This document shows positions 22,436 through 30,562 of a stretch of DNA of 54,326 nucleotides, one piece after another (position 1 is the first letter of the stretch; each line of letters starts with the position of its first letter). Below the pieces are notes generated by a model. It worked only from the letters and a program-made list of their open reading frames with translations, searched no databases and was not told the origin of the DNA. The position numbers were made by a program, and so were the translations under genes. The stretch comes from a virus. The stretch covers positions 1 through 54,326 of IMG/VR virus record IMGVR_UViG_3300051215_000040; one strand, written 5' to 3'.

Positions 22436-25036
22436 ATGGCTCAAGCAGGCTACACACCCATCCAGCTGTACTACAGCACCACCGCCTCGGCCGCGCCATC
22501 GTCTGGCAACCTGGCCAACGGCGAGCTGGCCATCAACATCACAGACGGCAAGCTGTACTACAAGGACAACGGCGGGACCGTGCGCGTGCTTGCAGGCACA
22601 GGCGGTACCGGCGTGGTGGCGGGCTCCAACACGCAGGTGCAGTTCAACAACAACGGGGTATTTGGTGCATCCTCGGGCCTGACTTGGGATGGCACGAACC
22701 TGACCGCCAGCCAGTTGCGCAGCAGTGGCTTGACCTCCGGCCGTGTCACCTACGCTGGTGCGTCTGGTCTGTTGGTTGATTCGGCCAACATGACATTCAA
22801 TGGCACCCGCTTGACGGTGGCCGACCTTGCTGATTCTGGCCTCACATCGGGTCGCGTGGTGTATTCCACCGCTGGTGGCGCTTTGGTGGACTCCGCCAAC
22901 CTGCTGTACAGCGGCACCGATCTGACTGTTTACGGCATCACCGTAGGCCGTGGCGCAGGTGCTGTGTCCACCAACACTGCGATGGGTGCTAGTGCGTTGG
23001 CGGCGAATACAACGGGTTCTTTCAACACCGCTTTTGGTAGCGCGGCTTTGCGTGACGTAACGACGGCGGGTGACAACACCGCAGTCGGAACCAATACACT
23101 TAGAGTGAACACGTCTGGCTCTGGAAACACGGCCATCGGAAGTTCCGCGCTGCTGGTTAACACGACCGGCGCTGCGGGTACGGCGATTGGTGTTTCGGCG
23201 TTGGCGACCAACACTACCGGCGCATTTGGAACTGCTATCGGTTACCAATCGCTGTTGCTCAACACAACAGGAAACGGCAACACGGCGGTCGGCTATCAAG
23301 CCCTGTACAGCAACACGACTGCTGGTAACAACACGGCCATGGGTAACTTGGCTGCATACGCCAACACCACTGGTGAAGTCACGGCCTTTGGCAACTCAAC
23401 GCTTAAGAACAACAGCACGGGTCTTGGTAACTCGGCTTTTGGCTCGACCGCTCTGGAGCTGAACACCACCGGCAACGGCAACACCGCATTTGGCAGCATC
23501 CACAGCGGCGTGGTGTTCGGTGCGCTTCGTGCCAACACCACCGGATCATTTAACGTGGCCGTCGGGCCGGGAGCGTTAGCTGCAAACACGACTGCCTCCA
23601 ACAACACCGCAGTTGGCTATCTTGCTGGTTCAAACAACACGGGTTCAGGAAGTCTTACGGCGCTTGGATACAGAGCAGGGGCTTCAAACACAACTGGAAG
23701 TATCACGGCTATCGGCGCTCAGGCTCTTGACGCCAACACAACTGGAGCAGGAAACTTTGCTGGCGGCTGGCAATCTCTTGCTTTAAACACAACTGGTAGT
23801 GGAAATACGGCTGTCGGAAATGCTTCAAACGGTGTTTACAACGGTGCGATGTACAACAACACTACTGGCAGCTTCAACACTGCCGTTGGTGCTCAGGCGC
23901 TTCTTGGCAACACTACGGGCAACAACAACGTAGCGATTGGATATCGTGCCGCCGTCAGCGCGGTAACTGGCGCAACAACTGCTGTTGGGGCCAGTGCTGG
24001 TGGTTCTCTTACAACTGGTATTCAAAACACGCTTGTTGGATACAACGCAGGAGGGGGTCTTAACACCGGAAATGGCAACACTTTTGTCGGAGTCAGCAAT
24101 AACGCCTCTGGTGAGTGTGGCTCTTTGATCACCACCGGTAATAGGAACACCATCATTGGCGGCTACACAGGCAACCAAGGTGGCCTCGACATCCGCACTG
24201 CCAGCAACTACATCGTGCTGTCGGATGGGGATGGGAATCCTGTCATTGCTTCGCCTTCTCAAACCGAAGTGCTGATGCGATCAGGCTCTGGCCTTTGGAC
24301 GTTGTTCAGTAACGGCGGCGGCAACAACAGTACATACAACGGAACTCTGATTGGAGCCAATAAGCCAAACCTTACAGGTCAAGCCAATGCGTCTTTGCCA
24401 TCTTGGTTCATCGACATTGGTGGACGTGCGGCAGACGGCTCAACCCGCCCCGTTGCAACCGCAGACAAGTTCTCTGTTGGTCGTCAGGCCGCTGGCGGCA
24501 CATTGGTTGGCGCGGCAAATGTTTTTGAAGTCAACTTGAACGGATGCGTTGGCTTGAACGCAACCTCCGCCTCTAACGGCACAGGCATCACCTTCCCCGC
24601 CACCCAAAACGCATCGTCCAACGCCAACACGCTGGATGACTATGAGGAGGGAATTTTTAGCCCAACAATCCAAATTGGCGGAGCGACCCCTACAGGAGTT
24701 TCGTATTTCAACGCGGTCGGGCAATACACAAAAGTTGGTCGCGTCGTGACCTGCGTTTGGGGAATTGGGGCTAACTGGTCTTCAAACAATGGGGGCGCAG
24801 TAACTTTGCATGGTCTTCCATTCGGCAACAGCGCGAGTGGCGGGTATAGAGAAGCGGGCATGACTATTGGTAGTACTAGCTGGGGCGGGAATATATTGAG
24901 AATTGCAGTGAGCGGCGTTGAAGGAGCGACGTCTATGCAAGTTTACAAAGGAGGCGGCGGCACTACATTGAATGGCTCAGATTTAGGCACTGAGTTTTGG
25001 ATGCACGGCACACTCGTTTATCTGGCAAATGCGTAA
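22436..25036 (+). CDS. Tail fibre protein 2 with YadA-like repeats and receptor-binding-type C-terminus
   Basis: The 866-residue product has a fibre N-terminus (ANGELAINITDGKLYYKDNG near 30). Roughly twenty repeats of about 20 residues follow from about 181 to 590, with the pattern N-T-A-x-G-xx-A-L-xx-N-T-T-G (GNTAVGYQALYSNTTAGNN is one). This is the left-handed beta-roll repeat of YadA/Hep_Hag adhesins. The end (about 730-866) begins NTLDDYEEGIF and contains GQYTKVGRVVTCVW, a domain shared by many phage fibre tips. Base use turns more AT-rich from about 23600, as if the distal part were exchanged. Likely the main host-recognition protein. Confidence 0.85.
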   Translation: MAQAGYTPIQLYYSTTASAAPSSGNLANGELAINITDGKLYYKDNGGTVRVLAGTGGTGVVAGSNTQVQFNNNGVFGASSGLTWDGTNLTASQLRSSGLTSGRVTYAGASGLLVDSANMTFNGTRLTVADLADSGLTSGRVVYSTAGGALVDSANLLYSGTDLTVYGITVGRGAGAVSTNTAMGASALAANTTGSFNTAFGSAALRDVTTAGDNTAVGTNTLRVNTSGSGNTAIGSSALLVNTTGAAGTAIGVSALATNTTGAFGTAIGYQSLLLNTTGNGNTAVGYQALYSNTTAGNNTAMGNLAAYANTTGEVTAFGNSTLKNNSTGLGNSAFGSTALELNTTGNGNTAFGSIHSGVVFGALRANTTGSFNVAVGPGALAANTTASNNTAVGYLAGSNNTGSGSLTALGYRAGASNTTGSITAIGAQALDANTTGAGNFAGGWQSLALNTTGSGNTAVGNASNGVYNGAMYNNTTGSFNTAVGAQALLGNTTGNNNVAIGYRAAVSAVTGATTAVGASAGGSLTTGIQNTLVGYNAGGGLNTGNGNTFVGVSNNASGECGSLITTGNRNTIIGGYTGNQGGLDIRTASNYIVLSDGDGNPVIASPSQTEVLMRSGSGLWTLFSNGGGNNSTYNGTLIGANKPNLTGQANASLPSWFIDIGGRAADGSTRPVATADKFSVGRQAAGGTLVGAANVFEVNLNGCVGLNATSASNGTGITFPATQNASSNANTLDDYEEGIFSPTIQIGGATPTGVSYFNAVGQYTKVGRVVTCVWGIGANWSSNNGGAVTLHGLPFGNSASGGYREAGMTIGSTSWGGNILRIAVSGVEGATSMQVYKGGGGTTLNGSDLGTEFWMHGTLVYLANA
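22976..24240 (+). repeat. DNA stretch encoding about twenty YadA-type beta-roll repeats
   Basis: Degenerate 51-63 bp units repeat inside the fibre gene, each encoding an NTTG...NTAxG module. The units are not identical in DNA, and the period varies. They favour length change by recombination or slippage. This is a protein-coding repeat, not a CRISPR array. Confidence 0.8.
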
Positions 25037-25054
25037 CTTGAGGAAAAAATCATC

Positions 25055-25339
25055 ATGACAATCGAAAAGCAAAAGGTCGTTGACCAAATTACCGTGACCG
25101 AAAACGGCACAGTTCTTTATCGCGAGGCCACTCGCATCATCGAGGACGGCAACCTGCTCACGCAGACCTTCCACCGAACATCACTGACGCCGGGCCAAGA
25201 CCTCACAAGTCAACCTGCAAATGTGGTCGTCATCTGCAACGCCGCATGGACACCTGAAGTTATCGCGGCCTATCAAGCCGCGCAAGAAGCCGCTGCCGCC
25301 GAGATGGCAGCACGTCAAACCCAAGGAGCCACAGCATGA
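25055..25339 (+). CDS. Small protein after fibre, possible fibre-assembly accessory (94 aa)
   Basis: The ATG at 25055 follows TTGAGGAAA. The 94-residue product (QKVVDQITVTENGTVLYREA start) ends in an Ala-rich helix (AAYQAAQEAAAAEMAARQ). Small proteins after fibre genes can be tail-fibre assembly chaperones; homology to known ones is not seen. Its stop overlaps the next start. Confidence 0.65.
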   Translation: MTIEKQKVVDQITVTENGTVLYREATRIIEDGNLLTQTFHRTSLTPGQDLTSQPANVVVICNAAWTPEVIAAYQAAQEAAAAEMAARQTQGATA

Positions 25340-25554
25340 CCGAAACTACCCAACCCACCGCCGAAGAAATCGCACGCCACTACAGCGCCGCCATGGATTC
25401 GGTGAACCTGATCAACGGCGGCAAGCCCGAAGGCATGGACGATGCCGAGTGGGCCGACTGCGTGGCTCGGAACAAAGAACACCTGCGCATCATGCTGGCC
25501 AAGGACTTCTGGACGACCGAAGACCTGGCCCCACTGCAAGCAGCCGCTCAGTGA
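25336..25554 (+). CDS. Hypothetical protein (72 aa)
   Basis: It starts in an ATGA overlap. The product is a helical, acidic protein with MDDAEWADCVARNKEHLRIM in the middle. The stretch resembles short phage proteins with W-ADCV-RN-EHL patterns that lie between fibre and lysis genes; function unknown. Its stop overlaps the GTG start of the next gene. Confidence 0.7.
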   Translation: MTETTQPTAEEIARHYSAAMDSVNLINGGKPEGMDDAEWADCVARNKEHLRIMLAKDFWTTEDLAPLQAAAQ

Positions 25555-25646
25555 GAGACTGGACCGAAGCATTCGTCGCTGCCGTGCTGATCGTCGGCGT
25601 GGTGCTTTGGTCCGTCCGCATTTTTATGGAGGTGGTGTATGGCTGA
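25551..25646 (+). CDS. Tiny single-span membrane protein (31 aa), lysis cassette
   Basis: A GTG start overlaps the previous stop as GTGA. The 31-residue product is one hydrophobic segment (AFVAAVLIVGVVLWSVRIFM) with short charged flanks. It is too short for a usual gene caller. Location directly before the endolysin suggests a role in lysis (holin-like or antiholin-like), but a single short span cannot settle this. Confidence 0.6.
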   Translation: MRDWTEAFVAAVLIVGVVLWSVRIFMEVVYG

Positions 25647-25666
25647 CCATAACCAGGAGCTAACCC

Positions 25667-26185
25667 ATGGCTGACTTCCTGCCTGCTTTCGAAGCCATGA
25701 TTCGCGACGAGGGCGGTTATTTGTTGCACGACGTCCCGGGTGATCGCGGGCAGCTCACTTACGCGGGAATTTCTCGTCACTTCAACCCGGACTGGCCAGG
25801 CTGGGAGTTTGTCGACCGGCGCGAGACGCCACCGACTCCCATGGTGCGCAACTGGTACCACACCAACTACTGGCTCCCGATCGCGGGCGACCACCTGATT
25901 CACCAGGCGGTGGCGTCCTCCATCTTCAACTTCGCCGTCAACTCCAGCGCCCCAGGCCGCCCCACCGTGGCCGTCAAGCTCGCGCAGCTGGTGGCCGGGG
26001 CCACGCCGGACGGATCGCTCGGGCCGCGCTCCGTGGCCGCACTCAACGCCATGGACCCCGAAAAGTTTGTCATGGCCTACGCTTTGGCCAAAATCGCCCG
26101 GTACCGGGATATCGTGACCCGCGACCGCACGCAGATCAAGTTCCTGCTCGGCTGGATCAACCGCACACTGAAGGACGCCACATGA
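25667..26185 (+). CDS. Endolysin, glycoside hydrolase family 108
   Basis: The 172-residue product has the GH108 catalytic motif DEGGY with Glu15, then GDRGQLTYAGIS, which is the usual companion segment. A C-terminal PG_binding_3-like part (about 85-150) contains FNFAVNSSAP and GATPDGSLGPRSVAALNAMD. The family cleaves peptidoglycan as an N-acetylmuramidase. No signal peptide is present, so export depends on a holin, and a 3-TM holin follows in an ATGA overlap. Normal length for the family. Confidence 0.92.
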   Translation: MADFLPAFEAMIRDEGGYLLHDVPGDRGQLTYAGISRHFNPDWPGWEFVDRRETPPTPMVRNWYHTNYWLPIAGDHLIHQAVASSIFNFAVNSSAPGRPTVAVKLAQLVAGATPDGSLGPRSVAALNAMDPEKFVMAYALAKIARYRDIVTRDRTQIKFLLGWINRTLKDAT

Positions 26186-26595
26186 ACTTCCTCGGCATTG
26201 GCACCGTCATCGAGTCCGTCGGCAAGGTTGCTGGCGACCTTATCACCACGGACAAGGAGCGCATGCAGCTCGAGCTGGAGGGCCGCAAGCTCGACCAGGC
26301 CATCGACCTGGCGCAAATCGGCGTGAACAACACCGAGGCCCAGCACACCAGCGTGTTTGTCGCAGGCTGGCGGCCCGCCATCGGCTGGGTCGGCGCTGCG
26401 GCCATGGCCTACCAGTTTCTGCTCTACCCGCTGCTCACCTGGGGCTGGGCGCTGGCGCAAGCCAACGGCCACCTGCCCGCCGGGATGCAGCCGCCGCCGA
26501 TGCTGGACGCAGACGCCCTGTGGGTGATTCTGTCTGGCATCCTGGGTATCGCTGGCATGCGCTCGTTTGAGAAGACCAAAGGGGTGGCGCGATGA
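26182..26595 (+). CDS. Holin, 3-TM type (GTA_holin_3TM-like)
   Basis: The 137-residue product starts in an ATGA overlap with the endolysin. After a charged N-terminal helix (TTDKERMQLELEGRKLDQAI), the family signature VAGWRPAIGWVGAAAMAYQF leads into hydrophobic segments (FLLYPLLTWGWALA and ALWVILSGILGIAGM). It ends with SFEKTKGVAR. Such holins permeabilise the inner membrane and release endolysin. No o-spanin or i-spanin pair was found beside it. Confidence 0.9.
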   Translation: MNFLGIGTVIESVGKVAGDLITTDKERMQLELEGRKLDQAIDLAQIGVNNTEAQHTSVFVAGWRPAIGWVGAAAMAYQFLLYPLLTWGWALAQANGHLPAGMQPPPMLDADALWVILSGILGIAGMRSFEKTKGVAR

Positions 26596-26598
26596 CGT

Positions 26599-26627
26599 TT
26601 GCCGCCTCGTGTGTTCCCGGGCATAAT
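26599..26627 (+). promoter_or_regulatory. Promoter for the second tail gene group
   Basis: TTGCCG (26599-26604) and CATAAT (26622-26627) are 17 bp apart, sharing the -35 word and spacing of the promoter at 18645. The element starts at the end of the holin gene and would transcribe 26681 onward. A 33-codon frame that runs through this interval is not convincing. Confidence 0.5.
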
Positions 26628-26680
26628 TCAGGCACCACGCGCCAGCTGGACCAGCGGCTTCATAACCAACTGGAGTCCCC

Positions 26681-27310
26681 ATGTACACGATGACGTACAG
26701 CAGCTTGCTGGAAGATGTGCGCCGCTACCTTGAGCGGGGCTTTACCGCTGAGAGCGACCAGATCGTCTACGAGCAGCTGCCGCGCCTGATCACACTGGGC
26801 GAGCGCCGCATCTCCCGCGAGCTCAAGATTCAGGGCTTTATTCGCGCCGTCCAAACTCCCCTGCAAATCGGCGTGGCCACCTACCGCAAGCCCGACCGCT
26901 GGCGCGACACCGTGAGCATGACGGTCAACGGTTCTCCGATTTTCGCCCGCGCCTACGAGTACTGCCGCAACTACTGGCCTGATGAGGCCGAGACCGGCGC
27001 GCCGCAGTTTTACGCGGACTATGACTACAACCACTGGCTGATCACGCCAACGCCTGCAGCCGCCAGCACGCTGGAGGTGATGTACTACGAGCAGCCGCGT
27101 TTCTTGGGCGAGGACTTCCAGACCAACTGGCTCACCGAGTACGCCCCTGACCTGCTGCTGTATGCCACGCTGCTTGAGGCCACGCCGTTCCTGAAGAAGG
27201 ACGAGCGTATCGGCACCTGGCAGCAGATGTACGACCGCGCTGCCCAGGCGCTCAACGGCGAGGACCTGAAGAAGATCATGGACCGCAGCGCCCAAAGGAC
27301 TGAAGCATGA
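26681..27310 (+). CDS. Phage adaptor protein (connector)
   Basis: The 209-residue product begins MYTMTYSSLLEDVRRYLERG. It has a helical core ITLGERRISRELKIQGFIRA, a beta hairpin and a conserved EVMYYEQPRFLGEDFQTNWL followed by LLLYATLLEATPFLKKDERI. This pattern is common in phage connector/adaptor proteins (phage_adaptor type) that sit under the portal. It is distinct from the gp4-like protein at 18735, so the neck may have two adaptor rings. An in-frame ATG at 26690 is an alternative start. Confidence 0.8.
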   Translation: MYTMTYSSLLEDVRRYLERGFTAESDQIVYEQLPRLITLGERRISRELKIQGFIRAVQTPLQIGVATYRKPDRWRDTVSMTVNGSPIFARAYEYCRNYWPDEAETGAPQFYADYDYNHWLITPTPAAASTLEVMYYEQPRFLGEDFQTNWLTEYAPDLLLYATLLEATPFLKKDERIGTWQQMYDRAAQALNGEDLKKIMDRSAQRTEA

Positions 27311-28506
27311 CCACATACACCGACGTTTTCGGTGGGGCAAACATCTACCCCAGCGAGATTGATTACAGCTCGACGGCCCTGGCCGCTGACATTACGCTGA
27401 GCTGGCCAGACGAGACCTCGACCAGCCAGAATCTGGCCACCAAAATCATGGACGTCACCCCGGCGTCTGCGGGCTTGGCGATCACGCTGCCACCGGCCAA
27501 CAAGACCGGTACCGGCCAAACCATCCTGTTCAACAACAAGGGCGCGCACACATTCACAGTGAAGGACGCCGCTGGCGTGCAGGTTGTGACCGTGGCCTCG
27601 GGCACGTTGTGGCAGATTTACCTCACGAGCAACAGCACGGTGGCGGGATCTTGGGTGGCGCTGCAGTACGGCGCATCGACCTCGCAGGTCAACGCCTCCT
27701 CGCTGGCTGGCAACGGCATCGTGGCCACCGGCACACTGCTCGCGCAGGCCGTCCCCGTCACCGAGTTCAACAGCAACTACACGGCAGGCGCTCAGGACCG
27801 GGCCCGCATGTTTGTGTGGACCGGCGCAGGCGGCACGCTCACTTTGCCCGCGCCCACCACGGTCGGCGACAACTGGTTTTGCTACCTGCGCAACTCGGGC
27901 TCTGGCGCCATCGTGGCCGACCCTGCGGGCACGGTGCTGATTGACGGCGGCGCGACGCTGTCCTTCCAGCCTGGCGAGTCGGCCATCATCGTCTCGGACG
28001 GGGCCAACTACTACACGATCGGCTTTGGCCAGTCCGCCACGTTTGCCTTCGACTACACCTCGATCAACGTGGCAGGCTTAGGCGATTACACGCTGACCGG
28101 CACGGAGTTGAACCGCATCGCCTACGGTTTCACTGGCGTTTTGACCGGTAACCGCAACATCATCGTTCCGGCCACGGTGCAGCAGTACTGGGTCAACAAC
28201 GAGACCACGGGCGCGTACAACTTCACCGTGAAGACCTCGGCTGGCGCTGGCGTCCTGGTCGCATCCGGCTCGCGCTCGATCTTGTACTGCGACGGCACCG
28301 ATGTGGTCAACGCCGACACGGGCGGCCTGGCTGTGCCCATTCAGGTGTCCGACGGCGGTACCGGCGCAACGACCGCAGGCGCGGCTCGCATCAACCTGGG
28401 TGCAACGGCTGTGGGCGACGCGGTGTTTACCGCTGCCGACGGCCCTGCGGCCTACGCAGCACTTGGCATCGCGCCTTCTGGCGTCGTGGTGGGCGGGACG
28501 TTCTAA
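27307..28506 (+). CDS. Tail fibre-like or tail structural protein 3 (399 aa)
   Basis: It starts in an ATGA overlap with the adaptor. Beta-rich, Thr/Gly/Ala-rich sequence includes an N-terminal region with ITLPPANKTGTGQTILFNNK, a repeat of similar design near 175-200 (GTLTLPAPTTVGDNWFCYLR), and a fibre motif DGGTGATTAGAARINLGATA near 350. It ends GVVVGGTF. Placement between adaptor and gp10-like hub points to a tail or spike component; receptor binding is not shown. Confidence 0.72.
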   Translation: MTTYTDVFGGANIYPSEIDYSSTALAADITLSWPDETSTSQNLATKIMDVTPASAGLAITLPPANKTGTGQTILFNNKGAHTFTVKDAAGVQVVTVASGTLWQIYLTSNSTVAGSWVALQYGASTSQVNASSLAGNGIVATGTLLAQAVPVTEFNSNYTAGAQDRARMFVWTGAGGTLTLPAPTTVGDNWFCYLRNSGSGAIVADPAGTVLIDGGATLSFQPGESAIIVSDGANYYTIGFGQSATFAFDYTSINVAGLGDYTLTGTELNRIAYGFTGVLTGNRNIIVPATVQQYWVNNETTGAYNFTVKTSAGAGVLVASGSRSILYCDGTDVVNADTGGLAVPIQVSDGGTGATTAGAARINLGATAVGDAVFTAADGPAAYAALGIAPSGVVVGGTF

Positions 28507-28508
28507 CC

Positions 28509-30338
28509 ATGCCAACCCAAATCCTGCGCTCCCAGCCGGGCATCAAACGCGACGGCACCAAGTTCGAAGGCGACTTCTACGTCGACGGACAGTGGGTGCG
28601 TTTCCAGCGTGGCCTGCCGCGCAAGATTGGCGGGTACCGCTCGATCTCCAAGTACCTGACCGAGATTTCGCGGGGCTTCATGAGCTTCACCCAGCAACTG
28701 TTGCAGTATTGCCACAGCGGCGGCCCCAGCACGCTGGAGCGCTTCACGATTGACGCCAGCAAGAACGCCAGCCTGATTTCCAACCGCACCCCGGTGGCTG
28801 TGGCCGCAACAGGCACGGTGACGCTCACGGGCGGCGCTGCGGGCTCTGTGGACGGCATCACGGTCAACGGCGTGCAGATCATGTCGGGCGCGGTGGCGTT
28901 TACGATTGACCTGGCCACCACGGCAACGGCTGTGGCCACCAACATCAACCTGCACACCTCGACGCCCAACTACAGCGCCGTGGCTGTTGGCCCACTGATC
29001 ACCATCACAGCAGTGACCGCAGGCGTGGCCACCAACGGCTATGTGGTCGCGGCGGCCACAACGGTCATCACGGCCACCGACACGGACATGGTGGGCGGCT
29101 CGGACGCGCTCACGGCCTCGGACGCCAATCGCTGGATGTTCCAGGCGGTCTACGACTCCTCGACCGCTTACAACGCCCTGCTCGCGCACGTCTCGCCCAA
29201 CGGCCGCTGCTTGTGCAACGATGTGGGCGGGCAGATTTTCTACGGCGACCTGCTGGGCACCGCACCGCTGAAAAGCGTGCAGCTTCCCGCTGGTGCCAAT
29301 GCCACGGGCGGCATCGTGGCCCTGCACCCGTACCTGTTTTACTACGGCACCGCTGGCATCATCGGCTGGTCCGCGGCTGGCGAGCCCACAGACCTTACCG
29401 GCTCCGGATCTGGCATCGCCCGGGTGTGGAGCCAAAAGATCGTCAAGGGCATGCCCCTGCGCGCAGGCTCAGGCTCGGCCCCGGCTGGCATCTTCTGGGC
29501 CTACGATGCGGTGATTCGTGCCACCTTCACCGGTGGCCCCACGGTATTCCAGTTCGACACGATCGCCACCGACACCTCCATCATGTCGGCCGACTCGGTG
29601 GTGGACTACGACGGCGTTTTCTTCTGGGCAGGCGTTGACCGATTTTTCATGTTCAACGGCGTGGTGCGCGATGTGCCCAACCAGATGAACATCAACTACT
29701 TCCTCGAAGGCCTGAACCCCCAGCAGCACAGCAAGGTGTTTGCCTGGAAGGTGCCGCGCTTTGGCGAAATCTGGTGGGCCTACCCCAAGGGGGACGCTAC
29801 CGAATGCACCCACGCCGTGATCTACAACGTGCGCGAGAACACTTGGTACGACACCGCACTGCCCACCTCTGGCCGCTCGGCTGGCGGCTACAACAACGCC
29901 TTTATGGCCCCGATCTTGGTGGACGCCGTGCCCACTGGCAGCGGCTACCGCACCTGGGTCCACGAGCAGGGCGTTGACGAGATCGACGGAACCCTGGCCG
30001 CGCCAATTCAGTCCTACTTCGAGACAGCGGACCTCTCGTCCATCGTCCAGGGCCAAGACGGCTATTTGCGCATCACCACCATCGAGCCGGACTTCGTGCA
30101 AAAGGGCCCCATGACCGTGCAGATCACGGGCCGCGCCAACGCACGTGCGCCCGAGGTGACGAGCTCGATCTTCACCTTCCCCGAGCAGGCCGACCAGCCG
30201 TTCGAACAGATCGTCATGCTCAAAGAGCAGCGCCGCGAGTTGCGCGCCCGCTTTGAGTCCAACGCCCTGTACGGCGATTACCAGATGGGCCAGATCATTG
30301 CGCACATTGAGTCTGGCGACAGGACGGTGCTGGGATGA
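28509..30338 (+). CDS. Tail hub protein, P22 gp10-like DNA stabilisation protein
   Basis: The 609-residue product starts two bases after the previous stop. The N-terminus (RSQPGIKRDGTKFEGDFYVD) and central repeats (YYGTAGIIGWSA, VDYDGVFFWAGVDRFFMFNG) suggest a beta-propeller. FGEIWWAYPKG and VIYNVRENTWYDTALP are recurrent in this group. P22 gp10 plugs the tail with gp4 and gp26. A Thr/Ala-rich insertion at about 95-195 is typical of virion Ig-like segments. Equivalence to gp10 is inferred from position and fold-like repeats. Confidence 0.7.
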   Translation: MPTQILRSQPGIKRDGTKFEGDFYVDGQWVRFQRGLPRKIGGYRSISKYLTEISRGFMSFTQQLLQYCHSGGPSTLERFTIDASKNASLISNRTPVAVAATGTVTLTGGAAGSVDGITVNGVQIMSGAVAFTIDLATTATAVATNINLHTSTPNYSAVAVGPLITITAVTAGVATNGYVVAAATTVITATDTDMVGGSDALTASDANRWMFQAVYDSSTAYNALLAHVSPNGRCLCNDVGGQIFYGDLLGTAPLKSVQLPAGANATGGIVALHPYLFYYGTAGIIGWSAAGEPTDLTGSGSGIARVWSQKIVKGMPLRAGSGSAPAGIFWAYDAVIRATFTGGPTVFQFDTIATDTSIMSADSVVDYDGVFFWAGVDRFFMFNGVVRDVPNQMNINYFLEGLNPQQHSKVFAWKVPRFGEIWWAYPKGDATECTHAVIYNVRENTWYDTALPTSGRSAGGYNNAFMAPILVDAVPTGSGYRTWVHEQGVDEIDGTLAAPIQSYFETADLSSIVQGQDGYLRITTIEPDFVQKGPMTVQITGRANARAPEVTSSIFTFPEQADQPFEQIVMLKEQRRELRARFESNALYGDYQMGQIIAHIESGDRTVLG

Positions 30339-30562
30339 TCATCACCCTACCCACCGGAATGGAGCTGATGGACTGGTCGTCGCAGGTCATCATCGACCTC
30401 GACGCCTACGGCTCCTTTGGCCGGCTGGACGACCCCAATCGCTGGCAAGATTGGGGCATGCAGTTTTTGAACAACACAACGATCGGCCGTAACTTGCCGA
30501 TTCCTTACGGATTTACCGACTGGAGAGAATGGGCCGAGAGGCTTGTTGGAGCACTATCATGA
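30335..30562 (+). CDS. Small conserved tail-module protein (75 aa)
   Basis: It begins and ends in ATGA-type overlaps. The product contains MELMDWSSQVIIDLDAYGSF, then WQDWGMQFLNN and PYGFTDWREWAERL. Trp-rich small proteins like this follow gp10-like genes in related phages; function unknown. Tight coupling to the large ejection-type gene that follows suggests a shared late role. Confidence 0.75.
   Translation: MIITLPTGMELMDWSSQVIIDLDAYGSFGRLDDPNRWQDWGMQFLNNTTIGRNLPIPYGFTDWREWAERLVGALS

Noticed and set aside
22976-24240. Regular DNA repeats that could suggest a CRISPR array
   Set aside because: The units lie inside one long open frame, encode YadA-type repeats, vary in length and sequence, and have no unique spacers.
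26592-26693. 33-codon frame between holin and adaptor genes
   Set aside because: It lacks a ribosome site, overlaps the adaptor start and is better explained by the promoter at 26599-26627.
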